This document shows positions 6,342 to 12,408 of a stretch of 15,772 nt of DNA, piece after piece. The stretch's first letter is position 1; every line of letters begins with the position of its first letter. The notes beneath the pieces are model-generated. The model was not told the origin of the DNA and ran no database searches. It saw only the letters and a list, made by a program, of their open reading frames with translations. The stretch covers positions 1-15,772 of the forward strand of contig MHLS01000004.1 in NCBI GenBank assembly GCA_001819095.1. The letters are read 5' to 3'. This DNA is from Candidatus Lloydbacteria bacterium RIFCSPLOWO2_02_FULL_54_12. Lineage in GTDB: Bacteria; Patescibacteriota; Minisyncoccia; Phycocordibacterales; UBA6899. Both the position numbers and the translations under genes were made by a program.

Positions 6342-6370
6342 ACACCTCGAAGGCAAGACTTTCGAGGTGT
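6342..6370 (-). promoter_or_regulatory. Hairpin at the 5' end of the nrdJ transcript
   Basis: ACACCTCGAA (6342-6351) and TTCGAGGTGT (6361-6370) form a 10-bp stem with a 9-base loop. With transcription starting near 6374 this would be the first structure of the nrdJ mRNA. The element CGAGGTGT also occurs at 6625-6632 before the arsR-like gene. Confidence 0.6.
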
Positions 6371-6380
6371 GTATGAGCGC

Positions 6381-6409
6381 ATTGTATGTCCCGCCGTGAA
6401 GACCACCAA
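6381..6409 (-). promoter_or_regulatory. Probable nrdJ promoter
   Basis: On the minus strand TTGGTG (6409-6404), a 17-base spacer and TACAAT (6386-6381). This predicts a start near 6374 and a leader of about 137 bases containing the two hairpins. The -35 is one base from a DnaA box. Confidence 0.55.
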
Positions 6410-6410
6410 C

Positions 6411-6419
6411 TGTGGATAA
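6411..6419 (-). promoter_or_regulatory. Perfect DnaA box
   Basis: The minus strand reads TTATCCACA, the exact strong DnaA-box consensus, ending one base upstream of the nrdJ -35 hexamer. A single 9-mer can occur by chance, but its placement is suggestive. Confidence 0.5.
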
Positions 6420-6428
6420 CGGGCGCTC

Positions 6429-6559
6429 GGACATCGCCCCTTGGGGCAACGCGCCTCCTCCTGCGGGAGGCGCGACTGTTTCGGCGCGAACTTCGTCAAG
6501 GAAATTCCTTGACGAAGGCCAAGCTTCGCGCCTGCAAACGGCCCCAAGGGGCGATGTCC
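6429..6559. repeat. 131-bp nested palindrome (three-way-junction potential)
   Basis: A 19-bp perfect closing stem joins 6429-6447 to 6541-6559. Inside are two arms. Arm 1 is CGCGCCTCC (6450-6458) with GGAGGCGCG (6466-6474). Arm 2 is GGCGCGAA (6483-6490) with TTCGCGCC (6525-6532), enclosing CTTCGTCAAGG (6491-6501) with CCTTGACGAAG (6507-6517). A further CCTCG-CTA-CGAGG hairpin (6558-6570) abuts it. It has no sensible coding content and fills most of the nrdJ-arsR intergenic region. Confidence 0.85.
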
Positions 6560-6635
6560 TCGCTACGAGGAATGTCCGGCGGTATGCGCACTATTTGGTA
6601 AACACCCTGCTTCGCGCCGGTGTCCGAGGTGTTCG

Positions 6636-6675
6636 ATACTTTAGTATTGCCTTAAGTGTCTCTTCCTTTTATCAT
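6636..6675 (+). promoter_or_regulatory. arsR-like promoter with candidate operator
   Basis: TTGCCT (6647-6652), a 17-base spacer and TATCAT (6670-6675), 6 bases before the ATG. The inverted repeat ATACT-TT-AGTAT (6636-6647) touches the -35 and may be the binding site of the encoded repressor. Confidence 0.6.
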
Positions 6676-6681
6676 AGATGT

Positions 6682-7017
6682 ATGGACCTCTTCGCCGCAC
6701 TCGCCCACCCCGCACGCCGCAAGGTGATCGAGCTCCTTGCAACGCGAGGACGGCTCCCCGCGACGGATATTTTTTACGAGTTTAAGACAAGCCCGTCTGC
6801 CGTTTCGCAGCATTTAAAAATACTTCGTGATGCCGAACTTGTTTATGTCGAGCGCAAAGGGCGGGAGCGCTTCTATAAACTGAATATGGGGAATGTGCGC
6901 GCACCGGAACTCTGGACCAAGAAGATGACGTGGCTCTGGAACAAACGTCTCGGCGCACTTGAAGAGATGGCCAAGATCGAAAAAGAGGAAATGCTCAAGC
7001 GCGAACGCAGGGTATGA
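6682..7017 (+). CDS. ArsR-family winged-helix transcriptional regulator
   Basis: A 111-residue regulator starting at the ATG at 6682. The upstream open extension to 6412 runs through the palindrome and is not coding. Residues 1-70 are a typical ArsR winged helix: LFAALAHPARRKVIELLA, then a recognition helix in TSPSAVSQHLKILRDAELV, and a wing in VERKGRERFYKL. The metal-binding CxC of arsenic and cadmium sensors is absent and the protein has no cysteine, so it is probably of the non-metal branch often paired with SRPBCC or transport proteins. No such partner is adjacent. The C-terminus is a Lys/Glu-rich helix likely used for dimerisation. The promoter predicts a leaderless mRNA. Confidence 0.85.
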   Translation: MDLFAALAHPARRKVIELLATRGRLPATDIFYEFKTSPSAVSQHLKILRDAELVYVERKGRERFYKLNMGNVRAPELWTKKMTWLWNKRLGALEEMAKIEKEEMLKRERRV

Positions 7018-7050
7018 CGCTTGCTTCACCGCCGTGCTCGTCCGAGGCCG

Positions 7051-7293
7051 CTACTCTCCCATGAGCTTTTGGAACTCCGTCGAAAGGTCCGTCATGCGTA
7101 ACATCTCCCCCTTGGTGAGCTCTTCGCCCGACTTGAAACGGCCGAAAAGCCCATTGTACTCGACAAACTTTGCCTCAAGGGAAGCGCGAAGGTCCTCGGC
7201 CTCCCACTGTGCGATGTCGTTTCGCATTTGCTCAACACTCGGCAGGCCTTTTTCTTTAATATGCGCCACCGCTCTTTCAAGTCCGCTTTCCAT
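7051..7293 (-). CDS. Small hypothetical helical protein (80 aa)
   Basis: An unrecognised 80-residue protein of mainly helical, acidic character (many Glu, Lys and Leu, no cysteine, no membrane segment). The ATG at 7293 is preceded by an AT-rich stretch with a possible -10 TAAAAT (7315-7310), and no clear Shine-Dalgarno site. It lies 52 bases downstream of another small gene on the same strand and converges on the arsR-like gene. The size and composition suit a small regulatory or binding protein, but no domain can be named. Confidence 0.6.
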   Translation of the reverse strand: MESGLERAVAHIKEKGLPSVEQMRNDIAQWEAEDLRASLEAKFVEYNGLFGRFKSGEELTKGEMLRMTDLSTEFQKLMGE

Positions 7294-7345
7294 AAATTTC
7301 AGTTACGTTATTTTATAAAGCAAACGGTAACACAATTCCACAGTA

Positions 7346-7801
7346 CTAAAAAGAATCTTCGCGAATGTGTTTCCCTTCTTCGGTGATTGATGCGAGGATA
7401 CGGTCGGTCTCGGCCTCTAGTTCCTCGGCGGGCACCTTCCCTTCGATCTGGTCATAGATACCGAAATTAAGCTCGCCCAAGTCGCTTTGCATGCGCGCTA
7501 ATGCTTCCGTATAAACCCCGTCCATGCGAAATCTGTCCAAAACCTCGTTCGCCTTCTTCAGATCAACGGTGATGCCGTGTTTTTGCGCCACGGCGAGTTG
7601 GGCCATGACCTGGGCGGAGATGTAGCGATGGTAGTCCAATGCAAAAGCAATCCGCTCGACGGGTGCGCGGGGATTTTCTTCCAACTCGTCCACGAAGTCC
7701 GGGTCGCGGCCGTGCGCAGCGCGAAATTGCTCAACCGCACGTCGCCGTCGCGCTTCTTCGATATCCACCACTTTTCCTCTCTCCAGTATCTCTTCGCTCA
7801 T
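7346..7801 (-). CDS. Hypothetical helical protein (151 aa)
   Basis: Unrecognised. The frame is open to 7960, but the first 53 codons overlap the divergent promoter and are unlike the rest. The ATG at 7801 gives a 151-residue protein that begins MSEEILERGKVVDIEEARRR. The body is acidic and helical, with segments such as GRDPDFVDELEENP and AEELEAETDRILASITEEGK. It has no cysteines and no membrane segment. A possible extended -10, TGTTACGAT (hexamer 7817-7812), lies 10 bases before the ATG. It is divergent from the membrane-anchored gene at 7947 and may be transcribed together with the 7051-7293 gene. Confidence 0.65.
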   Translation of the reverse strand: MSEEILERGKVVDIEEARRRRAVEQFRAAHGRDPDFVDELEENPRAPVERIAFALDYHRYISAQVMAQLAVAQKHGITVDLKKANEVLDRFRMDGVYTEALARMQSDLGELNFGIYDQIEGKVPAEELEAETDRILASITEEGKHIREDSF

Positions 7802-7865
7802 AAGCGTCTCTATCGTAACACGTCGCGTCCTGCCTTTCGCATCTCCCTCGGGATGCTCTACAACA

Positions 7866-7894
7866 TTGACTATATGCAAATTATGTGATAAAAT
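7866..7894 (+). promoter_or_regulatory. Promoter of the 7947 gene
   Basis: TTGACT (7866-7871), 17 bases, TAAAAT (7889-7894) preceded by TGA (extended -10). This gives a leader of about 45 bases ending in the Shine-Dalgarno AAAGGAG (7935-7941), 5 bases before the ATG. Confidence 0.75.
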
Positions 7895-7946
7895 GCACAG
7901 CAGTTGGCATACCATACACAGACACCATCGTTGAAAAGGAGCGAAC

Positions 7947-8483
7947 ATGGACAACGTCACACTGGCGCTTCTTGCCAGTCTTGCGATTATCGTATTTTTC
8001 TACGTCCTGCGCGAAGTCATTCGAATCGCGCGTTCGTGGAGGTTGCACAAGCTGGTCTGGCGGATATTAAACACGCTCAACTTCTCCGTCCACGTACCGA
8101 CATCGGAAGTGGTCGACGGGATACGCGCGAAGGACCCGAGTTTCACACAAGGAGATATCATCAGCGGACTCATCGCGCTTGAACGGATCGGGTTCGTCGA
8201 GCACAAGGCAGAGTATCCCAATCTCGGAACGGGGCTCATTGAGTCGGGAAAGCAGTTCACCGACCTCGTTCGCGGACTTGGCGAGGGACTGCCCGAGAAT
8301 GAAAAAGCGGAGGTGGAGCGGTTGATCGAAGTGCTCAAGTGCGCGGCGAAAGAAAGTGCGGCGCTCATAAACGAGATCCCCGTCTATCTCTGGAAGAAAA
8401 AAGCACGGGGCGGAGGAAGGCGCCGGCGCATCACGAAAGAAGCGTTCGAGCACGTTCCCGCAACGATACCGATCCGATATTAG
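7947..8483 (+). CDS. Membrane-anchored protein with winged-helix-like cytoplasmic domain
   Basis: A 178-residue protein. Residues about 4-22 are a single hydrophobic segment followed by Arg-rich sequence, which predicts an N-in or anchored topology with the rest in the cytoplasm. Residues about 35-90 (WRILNTL, VPTSEVVDGIRAKDPSFTQGDIISGLIALERIGFVEHK) have the helix-turn-helix-wing spacing of a winged-helix domain, although sequence identity to a named family is not evident. A helical segment follows, and a basic tail (KARGGGRRRRITK) comes near the C-terminus. It has strong promoter, Shine-Dalgarno and terminator signals and stands alone. A membrane-bound DNA-binding or protein-interaction role is possible but unproven. 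Confidence 0.7.
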   Translation: MDNVTLALLASLAIIVFFYVLREVIRIARSWRLHKLVWRILNTLNFSVHVPTSEVVDGIRAKDPSFTQGDIISGLIALERIGFVEHKAEYPNLGTGLIESGKQFTDLVRGLGEGLPENEKAEVERLIEVLKCAAKESAALINEIPVYLWKKKARGGGRRRRITKEAFEHVPATIPIRY

Positions 8484-8489
8484 ACACAC

Positions 8490-8520
8490 CCCCCTCGACC
8501 CCCGAGGGGGTCTTTTTTTT
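8490..8520 (+). terminator. Rho-independent terminator
   Basis: CCCCCTCG (8490-8497) pairs with CGAGGGGG (8503-8510), followed by TC and eight T. The T-run overlaps the stop codon of the convergent DUF192 gene. Confidence 0.93.
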
Positions 8521-8995
8521 AATCCGTTGAACGCGTCAATGTCACCTCATCCCCCGCGCGCCAGCCGTAGCGTGCCACCGTACCGGCGGGAAGTTCGAGA
8601 ATGGAAGTCGCGGGAAGGTCGGGCTGAAAGATCGTCGGATATGACTCCGGCACGATACCTTCGGTGATGTGGACGATGCGGCGGTCGGCGCCGATCCAGA
8701 CGACGTCGATAGGAAAGTGCATGTCGGGCATCCAGATGCCGTAACGGTCGGGTTCGTCGAACACGAGGAGCATTCCCTCCCCTTCGGGAAGCGCCGAGCG
8801 GCCCGAGAGTCCTTTCTGCCGCTCACTCGAATTTTCCGCAAGCTCGACGGCAATCGTCGTCCCGCCGATCGAAACTTCCGAGCGCGGCAATTTGAAGTCG
8901 GTGTGATAGGCGAGCGGTGCCCAAAACAGGAGGACAAGGAGAAATACGGCGATGAAATAATCGCGCAGATGCGGTTTCTTGGCTTCTACATGCAT
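8519..8995 (-). CDS. DUF192 family exported/membrane-anchored protein
   Basis: A 158-residue protein from the ATG at 8995. Residues about 13-30 are a hydrophobic helix that acts as a signal anchor or uncleaved signal. The remainder is a DUF192 domain: strands with VSIGGTTIAVELAENSSERQKGLSGR, then GEGMLLVFDEPDRYGIWMPDMHFPIDVVWI, the IVHITEGIVPES segment, and a final LELPAGTVARYGWRAGDEV. The conserved Trp-Met-x-x-Met and Phe-Pro-(I/L)-Asp stretches are present. DUF192 proteins are small extracytoplasmic beta-rich proteins of unknown function. An extended -10 (TGTTACAAT, hexamer 9007-9002) ends 6 bases before the ATG, so the mRNA may be leaderless. The gene converges on the 7947 gene. Confidence 0.88.
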   Translation of the reverse strand: MHVEAKKPHLRDYFIAVFLLVLLFWAPLAYHTDFKLPRSEVSIGGTTIAVELAENSSERQKGLSGRSALPEGEGMLLVFDEPDRYGIWMPDMHFPIDVVWIGADRRIVHITEGIVPESYPTIFQPDLPATSILELPAGTVARYGWRAGDEVTLTRSTD

Positions 8996-9001
8996 GGAAA
9001 G

Positions 9002-9010
9002 ATTGTAACA
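9002..9010 (-). promoter_or_regulatory. Extended -10 of the DUF192 gene
   Basis: On the minus strand TGT-TACAAT. The hexamer ends 6 bases from the ATG at 8995. No good -35 is seen at 16-18 bases. Confidence 0.5.
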
Positions 9011-9057
9011 TACCAAAAACGAACACGGGAAACACCGTGGCGCAAGGCATTTGTGCG

Positions 9058-9086
9058 TTGCAAAAGCACAGTGGGGAACCTATACT
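9058..9086 (+). promoter_or_regulatory. Promoter of the 9116 gene
   Basis: TTGCAA (9058-9063), 17 bases, TATACT (9081-9086). The leader is about 22 bases and carries a strong Shine-Dalgarno, GAGGAGGAGA (9101-9110), before the TTG start. Confidence 0.75.
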
Positions 9087-9115
9087 GATATGCGGAGTTT
9101 GAGGAGGAGACCTCA

Positions 9116-9772
9116 TTGAAGATCTTTTTGATATGCCCCGTCCGACAGGCGGGAGATGCGCTGAACGAACGCATCGCCGGGTATGTCGCGACGCTCGAAG
9201 CAAAAGGGCATCGCGTCCATTGGCCGAAACGCAATACGAAGCAGGACGGCGACCCCATCGGCATCCGCATCTGCCGCGATAATCGCGAGGCGATGTGTTC
9301 GTCCGACGAAGTGCACGTGTGGTATGACCCGTCGAGCCGCGGTTCGTGTTTCGACATCGGCATGGCATTCGTCTTCCGTACGAAATACGGGAAGCCTGTC
9401 CGCATCGCCAACGTCGAAGAATTCCTCGACGCACCGTCCGCGCCGCAGTTGTCGCTCTTGGTCCATCTCGTCTCGCAGAACGCCGACGGCCACTTCGCGC
9501 TCGGGATGGCGCAACGTTGTTGGGAAGACTTCCCCATCGACGAGCTCGCGGAGTACGCGATCCTGACGGAGAAGAACGTCTACACTCTGCGGAGTGCGCC
9601 GGATAATGCGGGAGCGCTCGCCAAGTACGGGGAGCTCTACGCGACAATGCGCTCAACGCCGCTCGAGATCAAACTCGGCGTCGCGCTCGAGCGGACTCCG
9701 GAAAAGAGCTTCAACAATGTGCTCCTCTGGCTCGCCGAGTACACCAAGAACGGACCGAGGATCGCCTCCTAA
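9116..9772 (+). CDS. Nucleoside 2-deoxyribosyltransferase-like protein
   Basis: A 218-residue protein started by TTG at 9116, chosen for its strong Shine-Dalgarno site. The N-terminus (MKIFLICPVR, then a long helix and VATLEAKGHRVHWPKR) and the segment ICRDNREAMCSSDEVHVWYDPSSRGSCFDIGMAF reproduce the flavodoxin-like fold of nucleoside 2-deoxyribosyltransferases and their relatives. These cleave or exchange the N-glycosidic bond of (deoxy)nucleosides. In classical enzymes the G-x-x-x-E-x-G motif supplies the catalytic Glu. Here that position is Asp80 (CFDIGMA), so activity may be altered or lost. Residues about 110-218 form an additional helical domain I cannot assign. It is a single gene with its own promoter and terminator. 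A role in nucleotide salvage or signalling is an inference from the fold. Confidence 0.65.
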   Translation: MKIFLICPVRQAGDALNERIAGYVATLEAKGHRVHWPKRNTKQDGDPIGIRICRDNREAMCSSDEVHVWYDPSSRGSCFDIGMAFVFRTKYGKPVRIANVEEFLDAPSAPQLSLLVHLVSQNADGHFALGMAQRCWEDFPIDELAEYAILTEKNVYTLRSAPDNAGALAKYGELYATMRSTPLEIKLGVALERTPEKSFNNVLLWLAEYTKNGPRIAS

Positions 9773-9782
9773 CGACACGAAG

Positions 9783-9809
9783 CCGCCCCGCATAGACGGG
9801 CGGTTTTTT
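9783..9809 (+). terminator. Rho-independent terminator
   Basis: CCGCCC (9783-9788) pairs with GGGCGG (9798-9803), followed by TTTTTT. It ends the 9116-9772 transcript and faces the end of the convergent ABC transporter gene. Confidence 0.9.
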
Positions 9810-9834
9810 CGTCCGGCGAACGGCGTCGACCGTA

Positions 9835-11628
9835 TCAGTGGAGGCCGATCTGATAGTCGTACAGCTTGCGATAGACTCCTTTTTTCTTCTTCAAGAGTTC
9901 CTGATGCGTTCCCGACTCGACGATACGCCCGCCGTCGAAGACCAGAATGCGGTCGGCTTTGCGCACCGTTGAAAGCCGGTGCGCGATGATGAAGGTCGTG
10001 CGCCCCTTCATCAGCCGCTCGAGCGCCTTCGAGACGAACTCTTCCGTCTTCGCATCAAGGGCGCTGGTCGGCTCGTCGAGAATGAGCATGCGCGGGTCGC
10101 GAAGAATAGCACGCGCGATGGCAACGCGCTGTTTCTGCCCAACCGAAAGCTTGATCCCCCGCTCGCCGACCAAGGTGCCGTATCCCATGGGAAGGGAATT
10201 AATGAATTCATCGATGTGCGCTTCTTTGGCGGCCTGCACGATCGCCTCGTCGCTCGCATCGAATGAGCCGTAACTGATGTTGGTCCTGATCGTGTCGTTA
10301 AAGAGCGCAATCTCCTGCGGGACGACCGCTATCTGCCGCCGCAATTCGACGAGGTTCGCCCTTCGCGTATCAACACCGTCGACAAACACGCTTCCCTCCG
10401 TGGGAAAGTAATAGCCGGAAAGGAGTCCGATGGTCGTCGACTTTCCAACGCCCGATTCGCCGACCAGCGCCACTACCTCACCCGACTTCACCGCAAACTC
10501 GACATTATTCAACACGAGCGGCTGATCGAGGCCGTAAGAGAATGTCACCCCCTTGAACTCCGCATGGCCAGAACCCTGCTTAAACGCCAACGCATCGGGA
10601 GGCACATATTGCTCCTCCGGTTCGTTGAACACCTCTTCGGCATGCAAAGCGCTCGTGATGCCGTTTTGTATTATTTGCCAGCTATGCCCAAGCGCAACGA
10701 AGGGACCGAAAAACATGAGCGCGTAACCGTTCAGAGCGACCAGTTCGCCGACGGTGATCGTCCCTGCCGCGACGAATTTCGCCGAAAGGATGAAGACCGT
10801 GAGCTGGGTCGCAAAGACGATCGTGCGCTGAAAAAAACTGACGTTACTCCAGATGCGTTCGATCTTGCTCCAAAGGTCGTAGGTCTTGTTGAGCAGATTT
10901 TCTTCTACCACCCTCGTTTCGCGTTCTTCGCCGACCGCCTGCTTCACCGTCTCGATCTGGTGTACCGCCGCCGCCGCTTCATTCCATCCGTCATTCCACG
11001 AATTATGCGCCACACTATCCATCGCGGCGACCGGACGCAATATGTTGACGAGCAATGCAACATAAAGCAGAACGCCCGTGAAAAGTACTCCGGCAAGTAA
11101 GAGGTTGATGCTCGCGGCAAGCGTGATGCCGATCAAAATGCTTAGGAATTCCGGCGCGATCCTGATGACCGTGTGCATGATTGCCGACACTCTCCATCCG
11201 GCATTGCTCAACTTCTGCAATACGCCGTTGATATGCGCGTTCTTGTGATACGCAAGCGGCAATCGAAAAAGGTGTATGAAACCGTCGGATTGAATCTTGA
11301 GATGCAGTTTGACGTTCACGCTTCGTTGCATGCGGTCGATGACCCAGTCGATATTGTTCGCGACCAACTGCAAGAACACCCAGACAGAGAGCAGAAGCGC
11401 CCACAGCGGAAGTCCTCCCTCCGACGGAGACTCCCCTCGCGAAATGCCGATCAACGCATCAAAAAACCGCCCCGTCACATATGGGACGACGCCGTTCGCG
11501 ATCGCGGAAACGATACCGAGCCCCGCCAATATGAGGAGCGTCCGCTTGAATGGTCTGATGTGGCGCCAGATCGCCCGGAGGCCACCCAAGATGTCGGCGC
11601 GTGTGGTTTTGTCTTTTTCTTCGTTCAT
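9835..11628 (-). CDS. ABC exporter, fused membrane and ATPase domains
   Basis: A 597-residue half-transporter that dimerises into an MsbA/Sav1866-type exporter. Residues about 28-325 are the membrane domain with about six helices (for example 29-50, 75-94, 155-180, 181-198, 268-288, 298-316). The ATPase domain follows: Walker A GESGVGKST (390-398), Q-loop Gln438 in VVPQE, signature LSVGQ (494-498), Walker B MLILDE with catalytic Glu519, D-loop SALD and H-loop His550. All catalytic residues are intact. The substrate cannot be deduced, and lipids, peptides or drugs are all possible. The ATG at 11628 is preferred to the upstream start at 11679, because an extended -10 (TTGCTATACT) lies at 11646-11641. 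The gene stands alone and is convergent with the 9116 gene. Confidence 0.93.
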   Translation of the reverse strand: MNEEKDKTTRADILGGLRAIWRHIRPFKRTLLILAGLGIVSAIANGVVPYVTGRFFDALIGISRGESPSEGGLPLWALLLSVWVFLQLVANNIDWVIDRMQRSVNVKLHLKIQSDGFIHLFRLPLAYHKNAHINGVLQKLSNAGWRVSAIMHTVIRIAPEFLSILIGITLAASINLLLAGVLFTGVLLYVALLVNILRPVAAMDSVAHNSWNDGWNEAAAAVHQIETVKQAVGEERETRVVEENLLNKTYDLWSKIERIWSNVSFFQRTIVFATQLTVFILSAKFVAAGTITVGELVALNGYALMFFGPFVALGHSWQIIQNGITSALHAEEVFNEPEEQYVPPDALAFKQGSGHAEFKGVTFSYGLDQPLVLNNVEFAVKSGEVVALVGESGVGKSTTIGLLSGYYFPTEGSVFVDGVDTRRANLVELRRQIAVVPQEIALFNDTIRTNISYGSFDASDEAIVQAAKEAHIDEFINSLPMGYGTLVGERGIKLSVGQKQRVAIARAILRDPRMLILDEPTSALDAKTEEFVSKALERLMKGRTTFIIAHRLSTVRKADRILVFDGGRIVESGTHQELLKKKKGVYRKLYDYQIGLH

Positions 11629-11640
11629 ACTCCCGAACAA

Positions 11641-11650
11641 AGTATAGCAA
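11641..11650 (-). promoter_or_regulatory. Extended -10 of the ABC transporter gene
   Basis: On the minus strand TTGCTATACT, identical to the boxes before the 62-aa ORF and higB. The hexamer ends 12 bases before the ATG. No convincing -35 is seen. Confidence 0.6.
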
Positions 11651-11690
11651 CAAACCGTGCGGCGAGCCGTCGACGCCATAAAATACCAAA

Positions 11691-11761
11691 GACCGGGACT
11701 GTGACATCCCGGTCGTTAAGGCCCCACAGGGCTCCACGTGAGCTGCCGCAACCGGCTGCTC
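11691..11761 (-). other. Hairpin-rich gap, possible small RNA or terminator
   Basis: Between the ABC gene and the terminator at 11895 no gene is evident. GACCGGGA (11691-11698) pairs with TCCCGGTC (11707-11714). On the minus strand this is followed by a T-rich stretch, so it could terminate something transcribed from the right. Just upstream on that strand GAGC-T-GCCG (11740-11748) pairs with CGGC-T-GCTC (11753-11761) around a 4-base loop. No match to a known RNA family was recognised. Confidence 0.3.
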
Positions 11762-11894
11762 CTGAACTCTTATCCTACTCGCCCAAAGAGCATCTGCAAG
11801 CGAAAAAAGGTGGATAATAACTTAGACAGTACTTCTCGACAGCTTGGCAACAGTAATGTGGAATCAGCGAAATTCACCGCCCTCTTTCGCCGTG

Positions 11895-11922
11895 AAAAAA
11901 TCCGCCCCTCACCGAGGCGGAT
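11895..11922 (-). terminator. Rho-independent terminator
   Basis: On the minus strand ATCCGCCTC pairs with GGGGCGGAT (stem arms 11922-11914 and 11908-11900) and is followed by TTTTTT. It lies 7 bases after the stop of the 11929-12375 gene. Confidence 0.88.
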
Positions 11923-11928
11923 CGTTCT

Positions 11929-12375
11929 CTATTGCTTGTTGCCACCCGAAGGGTCGCCGGAAGGAGGGGTGTCACCGCCGCCGCCTTGCCCGCCGTCGGG
12001 CGGGCGTTTTCTTTTGGGGAAGAGGTAAACGACGTTCTCCGCCCCTTCCTCGCCGCTTGCGCCTTCTCGCGGAGTGTCCTTTGCATCCGCCGCAAACTCC
12101 GCATCAAGCGGTGCCGCGCGTTCGTCGGGAAGCGCGATTGCGTGGAAGCACCACGGTTCCATCGGGATCCCTCCGGGGAGGAAGTATTGTTCCGACTCCG
12201 GATCGAAGAATATCTGCTGAAAGAGCGCTTGCCCCCTCAACAGAGCGTCCTTGCCGTCCACCGCACGGATCGTGAGCGTGGCAATGAAACACTCGTTGCC
12301 GACCATCGGCGCAAAGTACCGAATTGCTACGGAATACCACTTGAGTCTTACGACCGGCAGGTTGGTATCGGACAT
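11929..12375 (-). CDS. Hypothetical protein with Gly/Pro-rich tail (148 aa)
   Basis: Unrecognised. Residues 1-85 are a compact, probably beta-rich domain (VVRLKWYSVAIRYF, NECFIATLTIRAVDGKDALLRGQALFQ, FFDPESEQYFLPGG, MEPWCFHAIALP). The rest is disordered-looking: an acidic Ala/Glu stretch, a short basic VYLFPKRKR and a Gly/Pro-rich end. GGAGAG is a good Shine-Dalgarno site just before the ATG. It begins 33 bases after the MGMT-like gene stop on the same strand and ends at a strong terminator, so the two are probably one operon. No enzymatic motif is seen, and the basic patch before the low-complexity tail might bind nucleic acid or a partner. Confidence 0.75.
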   Translation of the reverse strand: MSDTNLPVVRLKWYSVAIRYFAPMVGNECFIATLTIRAVDGKDALLRGQALFQQIFFDPESEQYFLPGGIPMEPWCFHAIALPDERAAPLDAEFAADAKDTPREGASGEEGAENVVYLFPKRKRPPDGGQGGGGDTPPSGDPSGGNKQ

Positions 12376-12408
12376 GCTCTCTCCAAACTCCAGAAGTACT
12401 GACTGGCA

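Noticed and set aside
6238..6345. N-terminal extension of nrdJ to an upstream start
   Set aside because: It is translated from the arms of the 47-bp hairpin and would not resemble the family before the ATP-cone. The ATG at 6237 suffices.
6238..6380. Cobalamin riboswitch before nrdJ
   Set aside because: A plausible idea for a B12-dependent enzyme, but no B12-box (GCCACTG-like with its conserved neighbours) is seen in the leader, only simple hairpins.
6412..6681. N-terminal extension of the arsR-like gene
   Set aside because: It runs through the nested palindrome and promoter. ArsR proteins begin close to the LFAALAHPARR helix.
8823..9656. A 277-codon minus-strand frame with Arg/Ser-rich translation
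   Set aside because: It is antisense to the 9116 gene and crosses the DUF192 start and two promoters. The composition is typical of a shadow frame.
10564..11100. A 178-codon plus-strand frame
   Set aside because: It is fully inside the ABC transporter gene on the opposite strand.
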